From Bradyrhizobium sp. CSA207 (GTDB lineage Bacteria; Pseudomonadota; Alphaproteobacteria; Rhizobiales; Xanthobacteraceae), in the NCBI RefSeq assembly GCF_029051685.1, contig NZ_JAACFT010000023.1, positions 1 through 64,000 on the forward strand: a stretch of DNA of 64,000 nucleotides. The letters are read 5' to 3'. The notes under the pieces are model-generated. The model saw only the letters and a list, made by a program, of their open reading frames with translations, had not been told where the DNA came from and ran no database searches. The translations under genes were made by a program, and so were the position numbers. Shown in pieces: positions 1 to 9,960 of the stretch (positions within the stretch are counted from its first letter, which is position 1; every line of letters starts with the position of its first letter).

Positions 1-918
1 GCTCCGGCGCGCTCTCCGAACAGCGCGGCTGGGCGATCGGACAGCGGGTGTGAAAGTGACAACCTGATGGCGGCTTCATCGGGCTCGGCACGTCGCCCTT
101 GAGTCGGATGCGGCTGCGCTTGAGCTTGGGATCCGGCACCGGCACGGCCGAGAGCAGCGCCTTGGTATAGGGATGCTGCGGGTTGCGGTAGAGATCGCTG
201 GCCTTGGCAAGCTCGACGATACGGCCGAGATACATCACCGCGACGCGGTCGGAGATGTGCTCGACCACCGAGAGGTCGTGCGCGACGAAGAGGTAGGTGA
301 GGTTCAGCTCGGCTTGAAGGTCTTCCAGCAGATTGATGACCTGCGCCTGGATCGACACGTCGAGCGCGGACACCGGCTCGTCGCAGACGATCAGTTTCGG
401 CTCGACCGCGAGGGCGCGGGCGATCACGATGCGTTGGCGCTGGCCGCCGGAGAACTCGTGCGGGTAGCGGCGCATGTGCTCGGCCTTGAGGCCGACCTTC
501 ACGAGCAGGCTCGCGACGCGATCCTCACGCTCCTTGGCCGATGAGCCGAGCTTATGGATGACGAGCGCCTCGCCGAGGATGGCGCCGACTGTCATGCGCG
601 GATTGAGAGAGGCGAACGGATCCTGGAACACGAGCTGCATGTTCCGCCGCATCGCGCGCAGATCGTTGCCACCGAGCTTGCGCACGTCCTGGCCGTCGAA
701 GGTGACCTCGCCGTCGGTCGGCTCGATCAGGCGCAGCACGCAGCGCCCCGTCGTCGACTTGCCGCAGCCGGATTCGCCGACGAGGCCAAGCGTCTCGCCG
801 CGATTGACCGAGAACGACACGCCGTCGACCGCATAGACGCTGCCGACCTGGCGCGACAGCAGGCCGCCGAGCACGGGAAAATGCTTCTTCAGGCCGGAGA
901 CCTGCAGCAAGGGCTCGC

Positions 919-922
<4 letters not shown>
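1..922 (-). CDS. dppF: Dipeptide/oligopeptide ABC transporter ATP-binding protein (DppF-like), 3' end cut by window edge
   Basis: This is the second cytoplasmic ATPase of a peptide importer, which pairs with the DppD-like subunit to energise uptake. The frame is open from an ATG at 922 to the window edge, about 307 codons. Visible motifs are Walker A GESGCGKST near residue 50, the signature FSGGQRQR near residue 160, and Walker B LIVCDEP followed by SALD. The C-terminal oligopeptide-type extension begins HPYTKALLSAVPVPDP and contains the Cys-rich FHTRCP stretch. The start overlaps the stop of the upstream ATPase gene as ATGA, which indicates translational coupling. Family assignment is firm; whether the substrate is dipeptides or longer peptides cannot be told. 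Confidence 0.93.
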
Positions 923-1898
<976 letters not shown>

Positions 1899-1899
<1 letters not shown>

Positions 1900-2816
1900 C
1901 AAATCACCCGTCGCGCATCGAGCGCGTCACGCAGGCCGTCGCCGATGAAATTGATGGCGACCACCGCGATGAAGATCGCACCGCCCGGAAACAACGCCCA
2001 GTGCGGACCGATGTCGAGAAAGTCCTTGGCGTCGTACAGCAGCCGTCCCCAGGTCGGCGTATCCGGCGGGAAGCCGAGGCCGAGGAACGATAAGGTCGAT
2101 TCGGCGATGATGGCGGCGGCGACATCGATGGTGCCGGCGATGATCACCGGGCCGAGCGCATTGGGCAGGATATGACGCACCACCTGCCGCGCCGGACTGG
2201 CGCCGAGCGCGCGCGCGGCTTCGACGAACTCCTTCTCGCGGATCGAAAGAAACTGCGCGCGAACGAGGCGCGCCACCGGCATCCAGCGCAGGCCGCCGAT
2301 GACAAGCACGATCAGGATGAAGATGCCGCCCTCGGGGCCGAATGCGACCTTCAGCCCGTCACGGAAGAGATAGATGAGCAGCAGCAGCAGCGGCAATTGC
2401 GGTAGCGATAAAAACAGGTCGGTGAGCCACATCAGCCCATGACCGAGCGCACCGCGCGACATGCCGGCGAGCGCGCCGATCAGCACACCGATAAAGACCG
2501 AGACCAGCATCGCGGCCAGGCCGACCGCGAGCGAGATCCGCCCGCCATAGATCATGCGGGCGAGGATATCCTGGCCGAGATCGTCGGTGCCGAAGGGGTG
2601 GGCAAGCGACGGCCCCTGCATGCCCGCCACCACATCGATGTCGTCGATCTTGACCCGCCAGACGAAGGGGCCGAGCACCACCGCCAGGATCAGGACGAGG
2701 AGCAGGAACGCACTGACCACGGCAAGCTTGTGGCGGCTATAGCGCCGCCACGTCTCGCGCCAGGGCGAGTAGACCCGCCGCTCAGCGGAGGGAGATGCGA
2801 GGGTCAAGCCAGCCAT
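1899..2816 (-). CDS. dppC: Peptide ABC transporter permease (DppC-like)
   Basis: This is an inner-membrane permease subunit of the peptide importer, about 305 residues. It has an N-terminal cytoplasmic segment with the OppC-type stretch SRHKLAVVSAFLLL, about six membrane spans, and the EAA loop EAARALGASPARQVVRHILPN that docks the ATPases. I chose the ATG at 2816, giving MAGLTLASPSAE, which overlaps the end of dppB by 35 bases. A start at 2852 is also open but would push the overlap to 71 bases and adds a sequence unlike family N-termini. The downstream neighbour is dppD with a one-base overlap. Confidence 0.92.
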
Positions 2817-3741
2817 ACAGGACGTCCGCGATGAGATTGAACAGGACCACAAGGCACGCGAAGACGAAGGTGACGGCCATCACCACCGGCGTGTCGTTGG
2901 AAAGGATCGAGGAGATCAGCAGCGAGCCGATGCCGGGAATGCGGAAGATCTGCTCGGTGACGATGGCGCCGCCGAACACGGCGGGCATCTGCAACGCGAT
3001 GAGCGTGACGACCGGGATCATTGCGTTGCGCATCACGTGCTTGACGATGACCTTGGCCTGGCCGAGGCCCTTGGCGCGCGCCGTGGTGACGTAGTCGAGC
3101 CGGATCACGTCGAGCGTTGCCGACCGCACGAAGCGCGTCATCGACGCCGCCTGGAATAGGCCGAGCACCGCCACCGGCATGATCGCCTGCCGGATCATCT
3201 CGAGCACCCAGCGGATGCCGGTCGCCTTGATGTCGGTCGTATAGACGAACGGCAGCCAGTCAAGCGTGACCGAGAAGATCAGGATGAACAGGATGCCCGT
3301 GAAGAAGGTCGGCAGCGAGAAGCCGATGAAGGCGAGCGTATTCGCGATCTGGTCGAACGGCGAATAGGGCTTCGTCGCCGCATAGACCCCGACCGGAATC
3401 GCGATCAGCAGCGCCAGGATCTGCGCCGAGCCGATCACATAGAGCGTGGTCGGCAGGCGCTGCAGGATGAGCGTGTCGACGTTCATCCGGCTGACGAACG
3501 AAAAACCCCAATCGCCGTGCGCCATGGCGGCGATCCAGTGCACGTAGCGAAGGTAGATCGGGTCGTCGAGCCCGAACTTGGCCCGAAGTGCGGCCTGCAC
3601 TTCGGGCGGGACGTTCGGGTTCGTTGCCAGTTCCGAGAACGGATCGCCCGGCGCGAGCGCCAGTACGACGAACAGCACCAGCGAAATGGCGAGCAGGCTC
3701 GGAATCGCGATCAGGAGGCGACGCAGGACATACTGACTCAT
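2782..3741 (-). CDS. dppB: Peptide ABC transporter permease (DppB-like)
   Basis: This 319-residue inner-membrane permease is the OppB/DppB-type partner. Its N-terminus MSQYVLRRLLIAIPSLLAI followed by VLALAPGDPF is the usual first span and periplasmic motif of the family. The EAA-like loop TTARAKGLGQAKVIVKHVMRN is visible near residue 220, and the C-terminus ends YGWLDPRISLR, typical of DppB. It lies 27 bases after the binding-protein gene and overlaps dppC. Length is normal and no defect is seen. Confidence 0.94.
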   Translation of the reverse strand: MSQYVLRRLLIAIPSLLAISLVLFVVLALAPGDPFSELATNPNVPPEVQAALRAKFGLDDPIYLRYVHWIAAMAHGDWGFSFVSRMNVDTLILQRLPTTLYVIGSAQILALLIAIPVGVYAATKPYSPFDQIANTLAFIGFSLPTFFTGILFILIFSVTLDWLPFVYTTDIKATGIRWVLEMIRQAIMPVAVLGLFQAASMTRFVRSATLDVIRLDYVTTARAKGLGQAKVIVKHVMRNAMIPVVTLIALQMPAVFGGAIVTEQIFRIPGIGSLLISSILSNDTPVVMAVTFVFACLVVLFNLIADVLYGWLDPRISLR

Positions 3742-3768
3742 AGGGAAGAACCCCGTCTAGGTCTGCGA

Positions 3769-5559
3769 TCACGCCTCCCGGTACCAGTCCTGGATGTTGT
3801 CAGTCCGGTTCGCCCAACCCGAGAGCGCCGGCCGCACCGTGTTGGAGCAGGCGTCCACGAGCAGGCGATGCATCACCGGAATGAACACCGTGTCCTGCCA
3901 CAACAGGTCGTTGCACTTGATGTAGAGCGTAGCTCGTTTGACGGGGTCGGTCTCGGTCTCGGCCGCCGCAATGGCGGCATCATAGTCCTTGTTGACGTAG
4001 CGCGGGAAATTCTGGCCCTGCCACTTGTTCTCCTTGGCGGCCACGTTGGCGGAGATGTAGCGGCGCATGTGCAAGGACGGATCGGGTTGCGTCATCGGGA
4101 TCTGGAACATCTCGATGTCGGCATAGAACTTGGGGTAGGTATCGGGGTTGGCGACATCCGACGAGAAAAACACCGAGGCGACAACGGATTTCAGCTCCAC
4201 GTCGATGCCGGCCTTCTGACAGGCCTGCTTGACGATGGCCTGAGTCTTCTGGCGCGGACCGTTGGTGGAGGTCTGGTACAGAAGCTTCAGCTTCTTTCCG
4301 TCCTTCTCGCGGATGCCCTCCGCTCCGACTTTCCATCCGGCGTCGTCGAGCATCTTGGAGGCCTTCTCGATGCTGAACTCCCACGAGGTGTTCTTGGAGA
4401 CGAACTTCTCTGGGCCGTTGAGGTAGTTGGCGGTGGTGCGGCCGGCGCGCCCGTAAATCGCCTTCTTGACCGACTCGCGGTCGACGAGCAGGGCAAGCGC
4501 CTTGCGCACGTTCGGATCCGAGAGGATCGGGTGCTTGGTCTTCATCGAAGACCGCTCGCCATCGACCTCGGTGTTGGGATCGGTGAAGTTGATCGCGATG
4601 AACTCGATATCGCCGCCCACGGCGTAAACGGTCTTGCCCTTGCCGCCCTTCTCCAGGCGCAGCAGCACGTCATCTTCGACCTGCATGTTCCAGGCAAAGT
4701 CAAACTCGCCGGTCTGGATCACCGCGCGTGCCGCAGAGACGGCATCGCCGCCGCCCTTCATCTCGATCGTGTCGAAATACGGACGGTTGGGCATGTGGTA
4801 GTCGGGATTGAGCTCGCCGCGGATCAAGTCGCCAGGCTTGAACTCGACGAATTTGTAGGGACCGGTGCCGACAGGCGACAGATTGTTCGGCGCCTCGCGG
4901 GACTTCGCGCCCTTGTAGTCCGCGAACACGTGCTTCGGCAGAACGCACCCGTAGGCGCCGACAAAGGCATTTGCCCAGAATGGCGTGGGAGTCTTGAACA
5001 GGACGCGAATCGAAAGATCGCTGACTTTCTCGACCGTGATGTCGCCATAGGTGCTGACGGATACGGCGGCGGTGGCGGGATCGGCGGCGTATTGCCAGGT
5101 GAACACAAAATCGTCGGCGGTGAGCGGCTTGCCATCATGCCACTTGACCCCGGGCTTGATTTTCCAGGTCACCGATTTGGCGTCGGCGGCCAGACCGCCA
5201 TTCGCAACCGAGGGAATTTCTGCCGCGAGGATCGGGTTGAGATTGCCGTCGGCGTCCCAGCTCGCGAGCGGCTCGTAGAACAGGCGCGAGCCGTCCTGAT
5301 CCTTGGTGCCGGTGGCGAAATGCGGATTGAGTAGGGTTGGGCCCTGCCACCACAACAGCTTGAGCGGACCGCCGCCACCACGCTTGGTCGGGGGGTATGG
5401 CGCCGGGCTTTGCGCCATGGCGACACCGCCAAGCGCGAGAATCTGGTTGGCCAGCGGAGCAGTCAAGCCTACGGCAGCCAGACGCTGGATAAAGGCACGG
5501 CGATCCATCCGCCCGTCCTTCACGTCGCCGATCATCGAACGCAGTTTTTTATCCAGCAT
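3769..5559 (-). CDS. Peptide ABC transporter periplasmic substrate-binding protein (SBP_bac_5 family)
   Basis: This periplasmic solute-binding protein of about 596 residues captures the substrate for the dpp-type permease downstream. The N-terminus from the ATG at 5559 carries MDRRAFIQRLAAVGLTAPLA, a twin-arginine-like signal (RRxFIxR) after a short basic leader, then a cleavage region near VAMAQS. Family features include the segments KPGVKWHDGKPLTADDFVFTW and NVRKALALLVDRESV. An upstream start at 5769 is open but adds a sequence unlike any leader, so I rejected it. It is the first gene of the operon, 27 bases before dppB. Possible Tat export implies folding before transport. The exact ligand is unknown; the amidohydrolase upstream suggests N-acylated or peptide-like compounds. 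Confidence 0.93.
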   Translation of the reverse strand: MLDKKLRSMIGDVKDGRMDRRAFIQRLAAVGLTAPLANQILALGGVAMAQSPAPYPPTKRGGGGPLKLLWWQGPTLLNPHFATGTKDQDGSRLFYEPLASWDADGNLNPILAAEIPSVANGGLAADAKSVTWKIKPGVKWHDGKPLTADDFVFTWQYAADPATAAVSVSTYGDITVEKVSDLSIRVLFKTPTPFWANAFVGAYGCVLPKHVFADYKGAKSREAPNNLSPVGTGPYKFVEFKPGDLIRGELNPDYHMPNRPYFDTIEMKGGGDAVSAARAVIQTGEFDFAWNMQVEDDVLLRLEKGGKGKTVYAVGGDIEFIAINFTDPNTEVDGERSSMKTKHPILSDPNVRKALALLVDRESVKKAIYGRAGRTTANYLNGPEKFVSKNTSWEFSIEKASKMLDDAGWKVGAEGIREKDGKKLKLLYQTSTNGPRQKTQAIVKQACQKAGIDVELKSVVASVFFSSDVANPDTYPKFYADIEMFQIPMTQPDPSLHMRRYISANVAAKENKWQGQNFPRYVNKDYDAAIAAAETETDPVKRATLYIKCNDLLWQDTVFIPVMHRLLVDACSNTVRPALSGWANRTDNIQDWYREA

Positions 5560-5821
5560 GGTTTGTCCCCGTCTGGTTCCCGAATGGATGCAGGCGGCCG
5601 CAAGGTGCGACCGCCGGGTTTGGCTGGCGGTAGATGGCACACCGAATAGGGTGCCCGTCAACTGGGACCGTGTGTATGCAAACGGTCTTCTGGCTGTCCG
5701 TTGGGCAAAAGCGCGTTCCGCAGCCCAAGCGTTCGGCAATCCGGCGGCAAAACACGCCGGAATCCACATTGCGCTGCGGAAAATTTGTTCGCCGGATCAG
5801 ACGAAGTATCGAGACGAAATT

Positions 5822-7240
5822 CTACGCCACGGACATGTCCAGCGGCGGCGCGACATGATCCGGCAACGGGCACACATAGGGTGTCTTGGCCGTCCGCCTC
5901 TCAAGGTCCGCCTTCGCAGCCTCGATCAGCTCCGGTTCCGTGAGCGCCTTGATGCCGATTGCGGCCATCGCCTTGGCCGCCTGCACCATGGCCTTGTGGG
6001 CGTGCGCGCTCTTGCCCTGCGCCACCACCTGCCAGGTGTGGAACGGGGTGCCGATTGCAACCGTGGGTGCGTGAACCTGCACGGTCGGCACCACCCAGCT
6101 CACATCGCCGACGTCGGTCGAGCCTACCAGCGGATTGCGCTTGGCATCGAGCGGCACCAGGAAATCGGCCAGCGGCCGATCGGTCGGCTCCATGCCGATC
6201 GCATAATAGACCGACTCGATGTCCTTATCGGTCAGCGTCGCGCGGATCTGGGTCGCGAAGCCCTTGTCCGCGTCGTCGAAATGCGGCGGTCCAAGCTCTT
6301 CCATAACCCGGTGCAGCGCTTGCTCCAGCGGGGTATTCGGCAGGATGTTGGAGACCGCGGAGATGATCTTCATCTCCACCTTGGTCTCGGTCATCAGCGC
6401 CGCGCCCTCTGCGATCTTGCTCACGCGCCCAACCAGTTCGTTCATGCCGGGCAGATCACGGGCACGAATGGAATAGCGTACCCGCGCATGGGCCTGCACC
6501 ACGTTGGGGGCGATGCCGCCGGTATCGAGCAGCGCGTAGTGCACGCGCGCGTCGCTCGGCATGTGCTCGCGCATGTAGTTGACGCCGACGTTCATCAGTT
6601 CCACCGCATCGAGCGCGGAGCGGCCGAGATGCGGCGAGGCCGCGGCGTGCGAGGTGCGGCCGGTGAAGATAAAGTCAGCCCGGGTGTTGGCGAGCGACGG
6701 TGTCACCGCGACTTCCCAGAAGCTGTGCGGATGCCAGGTGATGGCGATATCGGCGTCTTCGAATGCACCGGAGCGCACCATGAAGGCCTTTGCCGCGCCG
6801 CCTTCTTCAGCCGGACAGCCATAATAGCGCACCCGGCCCGGTACCTTGTTCTCGGCGAGCCAGTCCTTCACCGCGGTTGCGGCGAGCAACGCAGCGGAGC
6901 CGAGCAGATTATGACCGCAGCCATGACCATGGCCGCCGGTCTCGACCGGACGATGCTCGGCGACGCCCGCCTCCTGGCTGAGGCCCGGCAACGCGTCATA
7001 TTCACCCATGAAGGCAATGACCGGTCCGCCCTCGCCCCATTCGCCGATCACCGCGGTTGGAATGCCGGCGACGTTCTCGGTGATACGGAAGCCCTGATGC
7101 CGCAACTCGGCGAGATGCTCGGCGGCGGACCGCGCCTCGGTGTAGCAGACCTCCGGCATACCCCAGACCTTGTCGCTAAGGTCGATGAAACGTGCCTTGA
7201 TCGTGTCAATGCCACGCCAGATGTCGCTGCGGTTATCCAT
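5822..7240 (-). CDS. M20-family amidohydrolase (AbgB-like)
   Basis: This metal-dependent amidase or aminoacylase of about 472 residues probably cleaves an amide-linked amino acid in the cytoplasm. Metal-site motifs are visible: FMGEYDALPGL (Asp), GHGHGCGHNLLG (His) and CPAEEGGAAK (Glu-Glu). The dimerisation domain lies between, with GRTSHAAASPHLGRSALDA. The ATG at 7240 (MDNRSDIWRG) fits the family; 7279 is an open alternative with a non-family N-terminus. It lies 262 bases upstream of the peptide binding-protein gene on the same strand, so uptake followed by hydrolysis of imported conjugates is a reasonable inference. Its resemblance is closest to p-aminobenzoyl-glutamate hydrolase subunit B, but the substrate is not proven. 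Confidence 0.88.
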   Translation of the reverse strand: MDNRSDIWRGIDTIKARFIDLSDKVWGMPEVCYTEARSAAEHLAELRHQGFRITENVAGIPTAVIGEWGEGGPVIAFMGEYDALPGLSQEAGVAEHRPVETGGHGHGCGHNLLGSAALLAATAVKDWLAENKVPGRVRYYGCPAEEGGAAKAFMVRSGAFEDADIAITWHPHSFWEVAVTPSLANTRADFIFTGRTSHAAASPHLGRSALDAVELMNVGVNYMREHMPSDARVHYALLDTGGIAPNVVQAHARVRYSIRARDLPGMNELVGRVSKIAEGAALMTETKVEMKIISAVSNILPNTPLEQALHRVMEELGPPHFDDADKGFATQIRATLTDKDIESVYYAIGMEPTDRPLADFLVPLDAKRNPLVGSTDVGDVSWVVPTVQVHAPTVAIGTPFHTWQVVAQGKSAHAHKAMVQAAKAMAAIGIKALTEPELIEAAKADLERRTAKTPYVCPLPDHVAPPLDMSVA

Positions 7241-7526
7241 TGCTTCGGTCCGTGATCTCTTGGTCAAACGAAGCGGCAATGGTTAGCAGCTTCGTTGCAC
7301 CCCGCCTAGCACCTCGCCGAACAGCAGCCATGCGGCCGATGCCGGATAGAAGCCGCCTGCCGACCGGGCACGAACTGTTCCTCCGCCTTTCGAAGATTTC
7401 ACACGTCGTTCTCCGGAATAGTTGGGAGCGAGGCTTTCAAGACGGCCTTCTCCGGCCTAAATTATGCGTGCTTCGTGCATCGTCCGCCGCAATTTGCGGA
7501 GCAATGCTCTCAGCCAGGAGAACTCC

Positions 7527-8498
7527 ATGCCCGCTTTGACCGAATGGAGGGTGCCGCCGGCCAATCAACCGCGTGCGAGCGATTACGGTTTCGATCTCGA
7601 CCGTGCGCTCGCTTCAGTCGTCGGCCTGCACGCCATCATACCGCCGGACGCCTTCAGCGCCGAGACGCTGGGCACCGAGCGCGCCGGCAACGGCGTCGTG
7701 ATCGACGACGGGCTGGTGCTCACCATCGGCTATCTCATCACCGAAGCGGAATCGGTGTGGCTGCATCTCGGCGACGGACGTGTGGTGGAAGGGCACGCGC
7801 TCGGATTCGATGCCGAGTCCGGCTTCGGCCTGGTCCAGGCGCTCGGCCAGCTCGACATCGAACCGCTGCCGCTCGGCTCGTCGGCGGCAACCCGGCTTGG
7901 CGATCGTGTCGTGGTCGGCGGCGCCGGCGGACGTACGCGGTCGGTCGCGAGCCAGATCGTGGCCAGGCAGGAATTCGCCGGCTACTGGGAATATCTGCTC
8001 GACGAGGCCATCTTCACCTATCCCGCCCATCCCAATTGGGGCGGCACGGCGCTACTCAACGAGCGCGGCGAATTGATCGGCATCGGCTCGCTCCAGCTCG
8101 AGCGCGAGCGCGACGGCAAGGCCGAGCACGTCAACATGGTCGTGCCGATCGACCTGTTGAACCCGATCCTCGACGATCTGCGCAAATTCGGGCGCGTCAA
8201 CAAGCCGGCGCGGCCGTGGCTTGGGCTGTACTCCACCGAGATCGACAACCGCGTGGTGGTGATCGGGATTTCCGCCAACGGTCCGGCCGCCCGCGCCGAA
8301 CTCAAGACCGGCGACGTCATCCTCGCGGTGGACGGCGACAAGGTCACGAGCCAGACGGCATTCTACAAGAAGATGTGGGCGCTCGGCGCCGCCGGCATCG
8401 ATGTGCCGCTCACCGTGCATCATGAGGGCGTCACCTTCGACGTGACGGTGACGTCGACCGACCGCTTCAAGCTCCTGAAGGCGCCCAAGCTGCACTGA
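7527..8498 (+). CDS. Trypsin-like/PDZ protein of HtrA type lacking the catalytic triad (pseudoprotease)
   Basis: This 323-residue protein has the HtrA/Deg layout, a chymotrypsin-fold domain at about residues 30-225 and one PDZ domain at about 230-312 (WLGLYSTE to GDVILAVDGDKV). Key residues are gone. The His position in the usual TNAHVV-like motif reads TIGYLI with Tyr69. The Asp position in the TDLAV-like motif reads SGFGLV with Gly99. The NPGNSGG nucleophile motif reads HPNWGGTALLN with no Ser. No signal peptide is visible, so it may be cytoplasmic. The ATG at 7527 follows CAGGAG. It is 23 bases before an alpha/beta-hydrolase gene, a probable operon. It probably acts as a binding or scaffold protein rather than a protease, which is inference. 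Confidence 0.85.
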   Translation: MPALTEWRVPPANQPRASDYGFDLDRALASVVGLHAIIPPDAFSAETLGTERAGNGVVIDDGLVLTIGYLITEAESVWLHLGDGRVVEGHALGFDAESGFGLVQALGQLDIEPLPLGSSAATRLGDRVVVGGAGGRTRSVASQIVARQEFAGYWEYLLDEAIFTYPAHPNWGGTALLNERGELIGIGSLQLERERDGKAEHVNMVVPIDLLNPILDDLRKFGRVNKPARPWLGLYSTEIDNRVVVIGISANGPAARAELKTGDVILAVDGDKVTSQTAFYKKMWALGAAGIDVPLTVHHEGVTFDVTVTSTDRFKLLKAPKLH

Positions 8499-8521
8499 GC
8501 CTGAAGCCCGAGGAAGCGGCG

Positions 8522-9592
8522 ATGACCGAGGCCGTGGTCGACGACATCCTGGCCGTGCTGCCGCCCTTGCTCAATGCACTGGAAGCGCTCGGCTTCTTCC
8601 AGCGCAACCTGCATCCGCCGGCCTTTGCCTCCGTGATGAACGCGATCGGCGCGCCCGACGAGCCGCTGCAAGCGGCACGCGCGGCGATCGGGGAGTGGCC
8701 GGAGCAGTTCGCCGGCCTCCGTATCCAGCTGGATCGCGCCTGCGACGAGACACTTGCCGCCTTCGCCGGGCTGCGCGATGTCGAGCGCGGCAACGGCGAC
8801 CTGGTCGCGGTCTTCCGCGCGCTGCGCCACGTCCCGCGCGCGCAGGAGGCGCTCTATCCGCTCGCGGCCCAGTTTCCGCCGGTAAGCAGCTTCTTCCTCA
8901 ACGCTGCCGGGCGCGAGGACGAGAGCCTGCTGGCCCGGCTCGCATCGGACGCGGGCGAGCACACCGGCATCTTCCATGATCACAACGAGCCCGGCAGCCG
9001 TGGCGGCTTCTCGGTCTATGTGCCCGAATATTACAGGCACGACCGCGCCTGGCCGCTGGTGATGGCGCTGCATGGCGGTAGCGGCAACGGCCGCGGTTTC
9101 CTGTGGAGCTGGCTGCGCGACGCCCGCAGCCTGGGCGCGATCCTGGTGACGCCGACCGCAAGCGGCCAGACCTGGGCACTGATGGGCGATGACACCGACA
9201 CGCCCAACCTCATGCGCATCCTCGAGACCGTGCGCAGCCGCTGGACCATCGATGCCTCGCGCCTGCTGCTGACCGGCATGAGCGACGGCGGCACCTTCTG
9301 CTACGTCACGGGGCTGGAGGGCGCTTCGCCCTTCACACATCTTGCGTCGGTGTCCGCGACCTTCCATCCGTTGATGGCGGAAACGGCCGACGCCGCGCGC
9401 ATGCAGGGCCTTCCGATCTTCATCACCCACGGCAAGCTCGACTGGATGTTTCCGGTGCAGACCGCGCGGCAGACGCAGGCGGCGCTCTCGGCCGCCGGCG
9501 CGGACGTCACCTATCGCGAGATCGACGATCTCAGCCATACCTATCCGCGCGAGATCAACGCGGAGCTGTTGCGATGGCTGAATGGGGCATGA
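8522..9592 (+). CDS. Alpha/beta hydrolase, phospholipase/carboxylesterase or depolymerase-like
   Basis: This 356-residue protein has an all-helical N-terminal region of about 135 residues followed by an alpha/beta hydrolase domain. In the hydrolase part the oxyanion region reads MALHGGSGNGRG, the nucleophile elbow GMSDGG (Ser), the acid lies in HGKLDWMFPV, and the His in DDLSHTYPRE, so the triad is complete. It resembles PHB-depolymerase/phospholipase-type esterases (Esterase_phb, Abhydrolase_2). No signal peptide is seen. It follows the triad-less HtrA-like gene by 23 bases and is probably co-transcribed. The substrate is unknown; the N-terminal helical extension is unlike simple carboxylesterases. 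Confidence 0.82.
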   Translation: MTEAVVDDILAVLPPLLNALEALGFFQRNLHPPAFASVMNAIGAPDEPLQAARAAIGEWPEQFAGLRIQLDRACDETLAAFAGLRDVERGNGDLVAVFRALRHVPRAQEALYPLAAQFPPVSSFFLNAAGREDESLLARLASDAGEHTGIFHDHNEPGSRGGFSVYVPEYYRHDRAWPLVMALHGGSGNGRGFLWSWLRDARSLGAILVTPTASGQTWALMGDDTDTPNLMRILETVRSRWTIDASRLLLTGMSDGGTFCYVTGLEGASPFTHLASVSATFHPLMAETADAARMQGLPIFITHGKLDWMFPVQTARQTQAALSAAGADVTYREIDDLSHTYPREINAELLRWLNGA

Positions 9593-9673
9593 ACAACCCG
9601 TCCTTACCTGCGCCGCACTGCCGCGGAACCATCACTCCGGGCCGACGTTATTGCCGGTCACCGGAGGTTCGCT

Positions 9674-9880
9674 ATGCAGACTTTTTTCGGAATGATCTTG
9701 GGTGCGCTGCTGCTCGCCTGCGGCGTCTATGTCTATGACTCCATGCAGACGTCGTCGGTCGCCAATGGCGAGGTCGCGACCACCCATCGCACCATCGTGA
9801 ACTGGGATGTCGCGAAGGCCGATTGGGACGCGTTGCGCGACCGCGCACACAAGGATTGGGTCCGCATCTCGTCGAAATAA
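9674..9880 (+). CDS. Small single-span membrane protein, unknown function
   Basis: This 68-residue protein has an N-terminal hydrophobic helix (MQTFFGMILGALLLACGVYVY) followed by a short polar tail rich in Trp and Asp (NWDVAKADWDALRDRAHKDW). The ATG at 9674 follows GGAGG at about 9662, a good ribosome site. It sits 81 bases after the hydrolase gene and just before a strong hairpin, so it may be the last gene of that unit or have its own promoter. No family recognised. Coding use is typical of its neighbours. Confidence 0.7.
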   Translation: MQTFFGMILGALLLACGVYVYDSMQTSSVANGEVATTHRTIVNWDVAKADWDALRDRAHKDWVRISSK

Positions 9881-9900
9881 CCTCGCCTGACAATGAATAA

Positions 9901-9927
9901 GGCGCCGCCGCGATCCGCGGCGGCGCC
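9901..9927. terminator. GC-rich hairpin between convergent genes
   Basis: A perfect 12-base-pair stem (GGCGCCGCCGCG and its complement) with a three-base loop lies between the stop at 9880 and the convergent gene ending at 9961. A T-rich run is weak on both sides. Placement between two convergent 3' ends supports a shared terminator. Confidence 0.65.
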
Positions 9928-9960
9928 CTTGTATTGGCGATGATCAGCGATGATGGCGCG

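Noticed and set aside
3517..7255. Very long open frames (about 600-650 codons) opposite the binding-protein and amidohydrolase genes
   Set aside because: They are antisense to genes with clear families, and their products are rich in Arg, His, Asp and Gly with no motif. High GC gives such frames by chance on the opposite strand.
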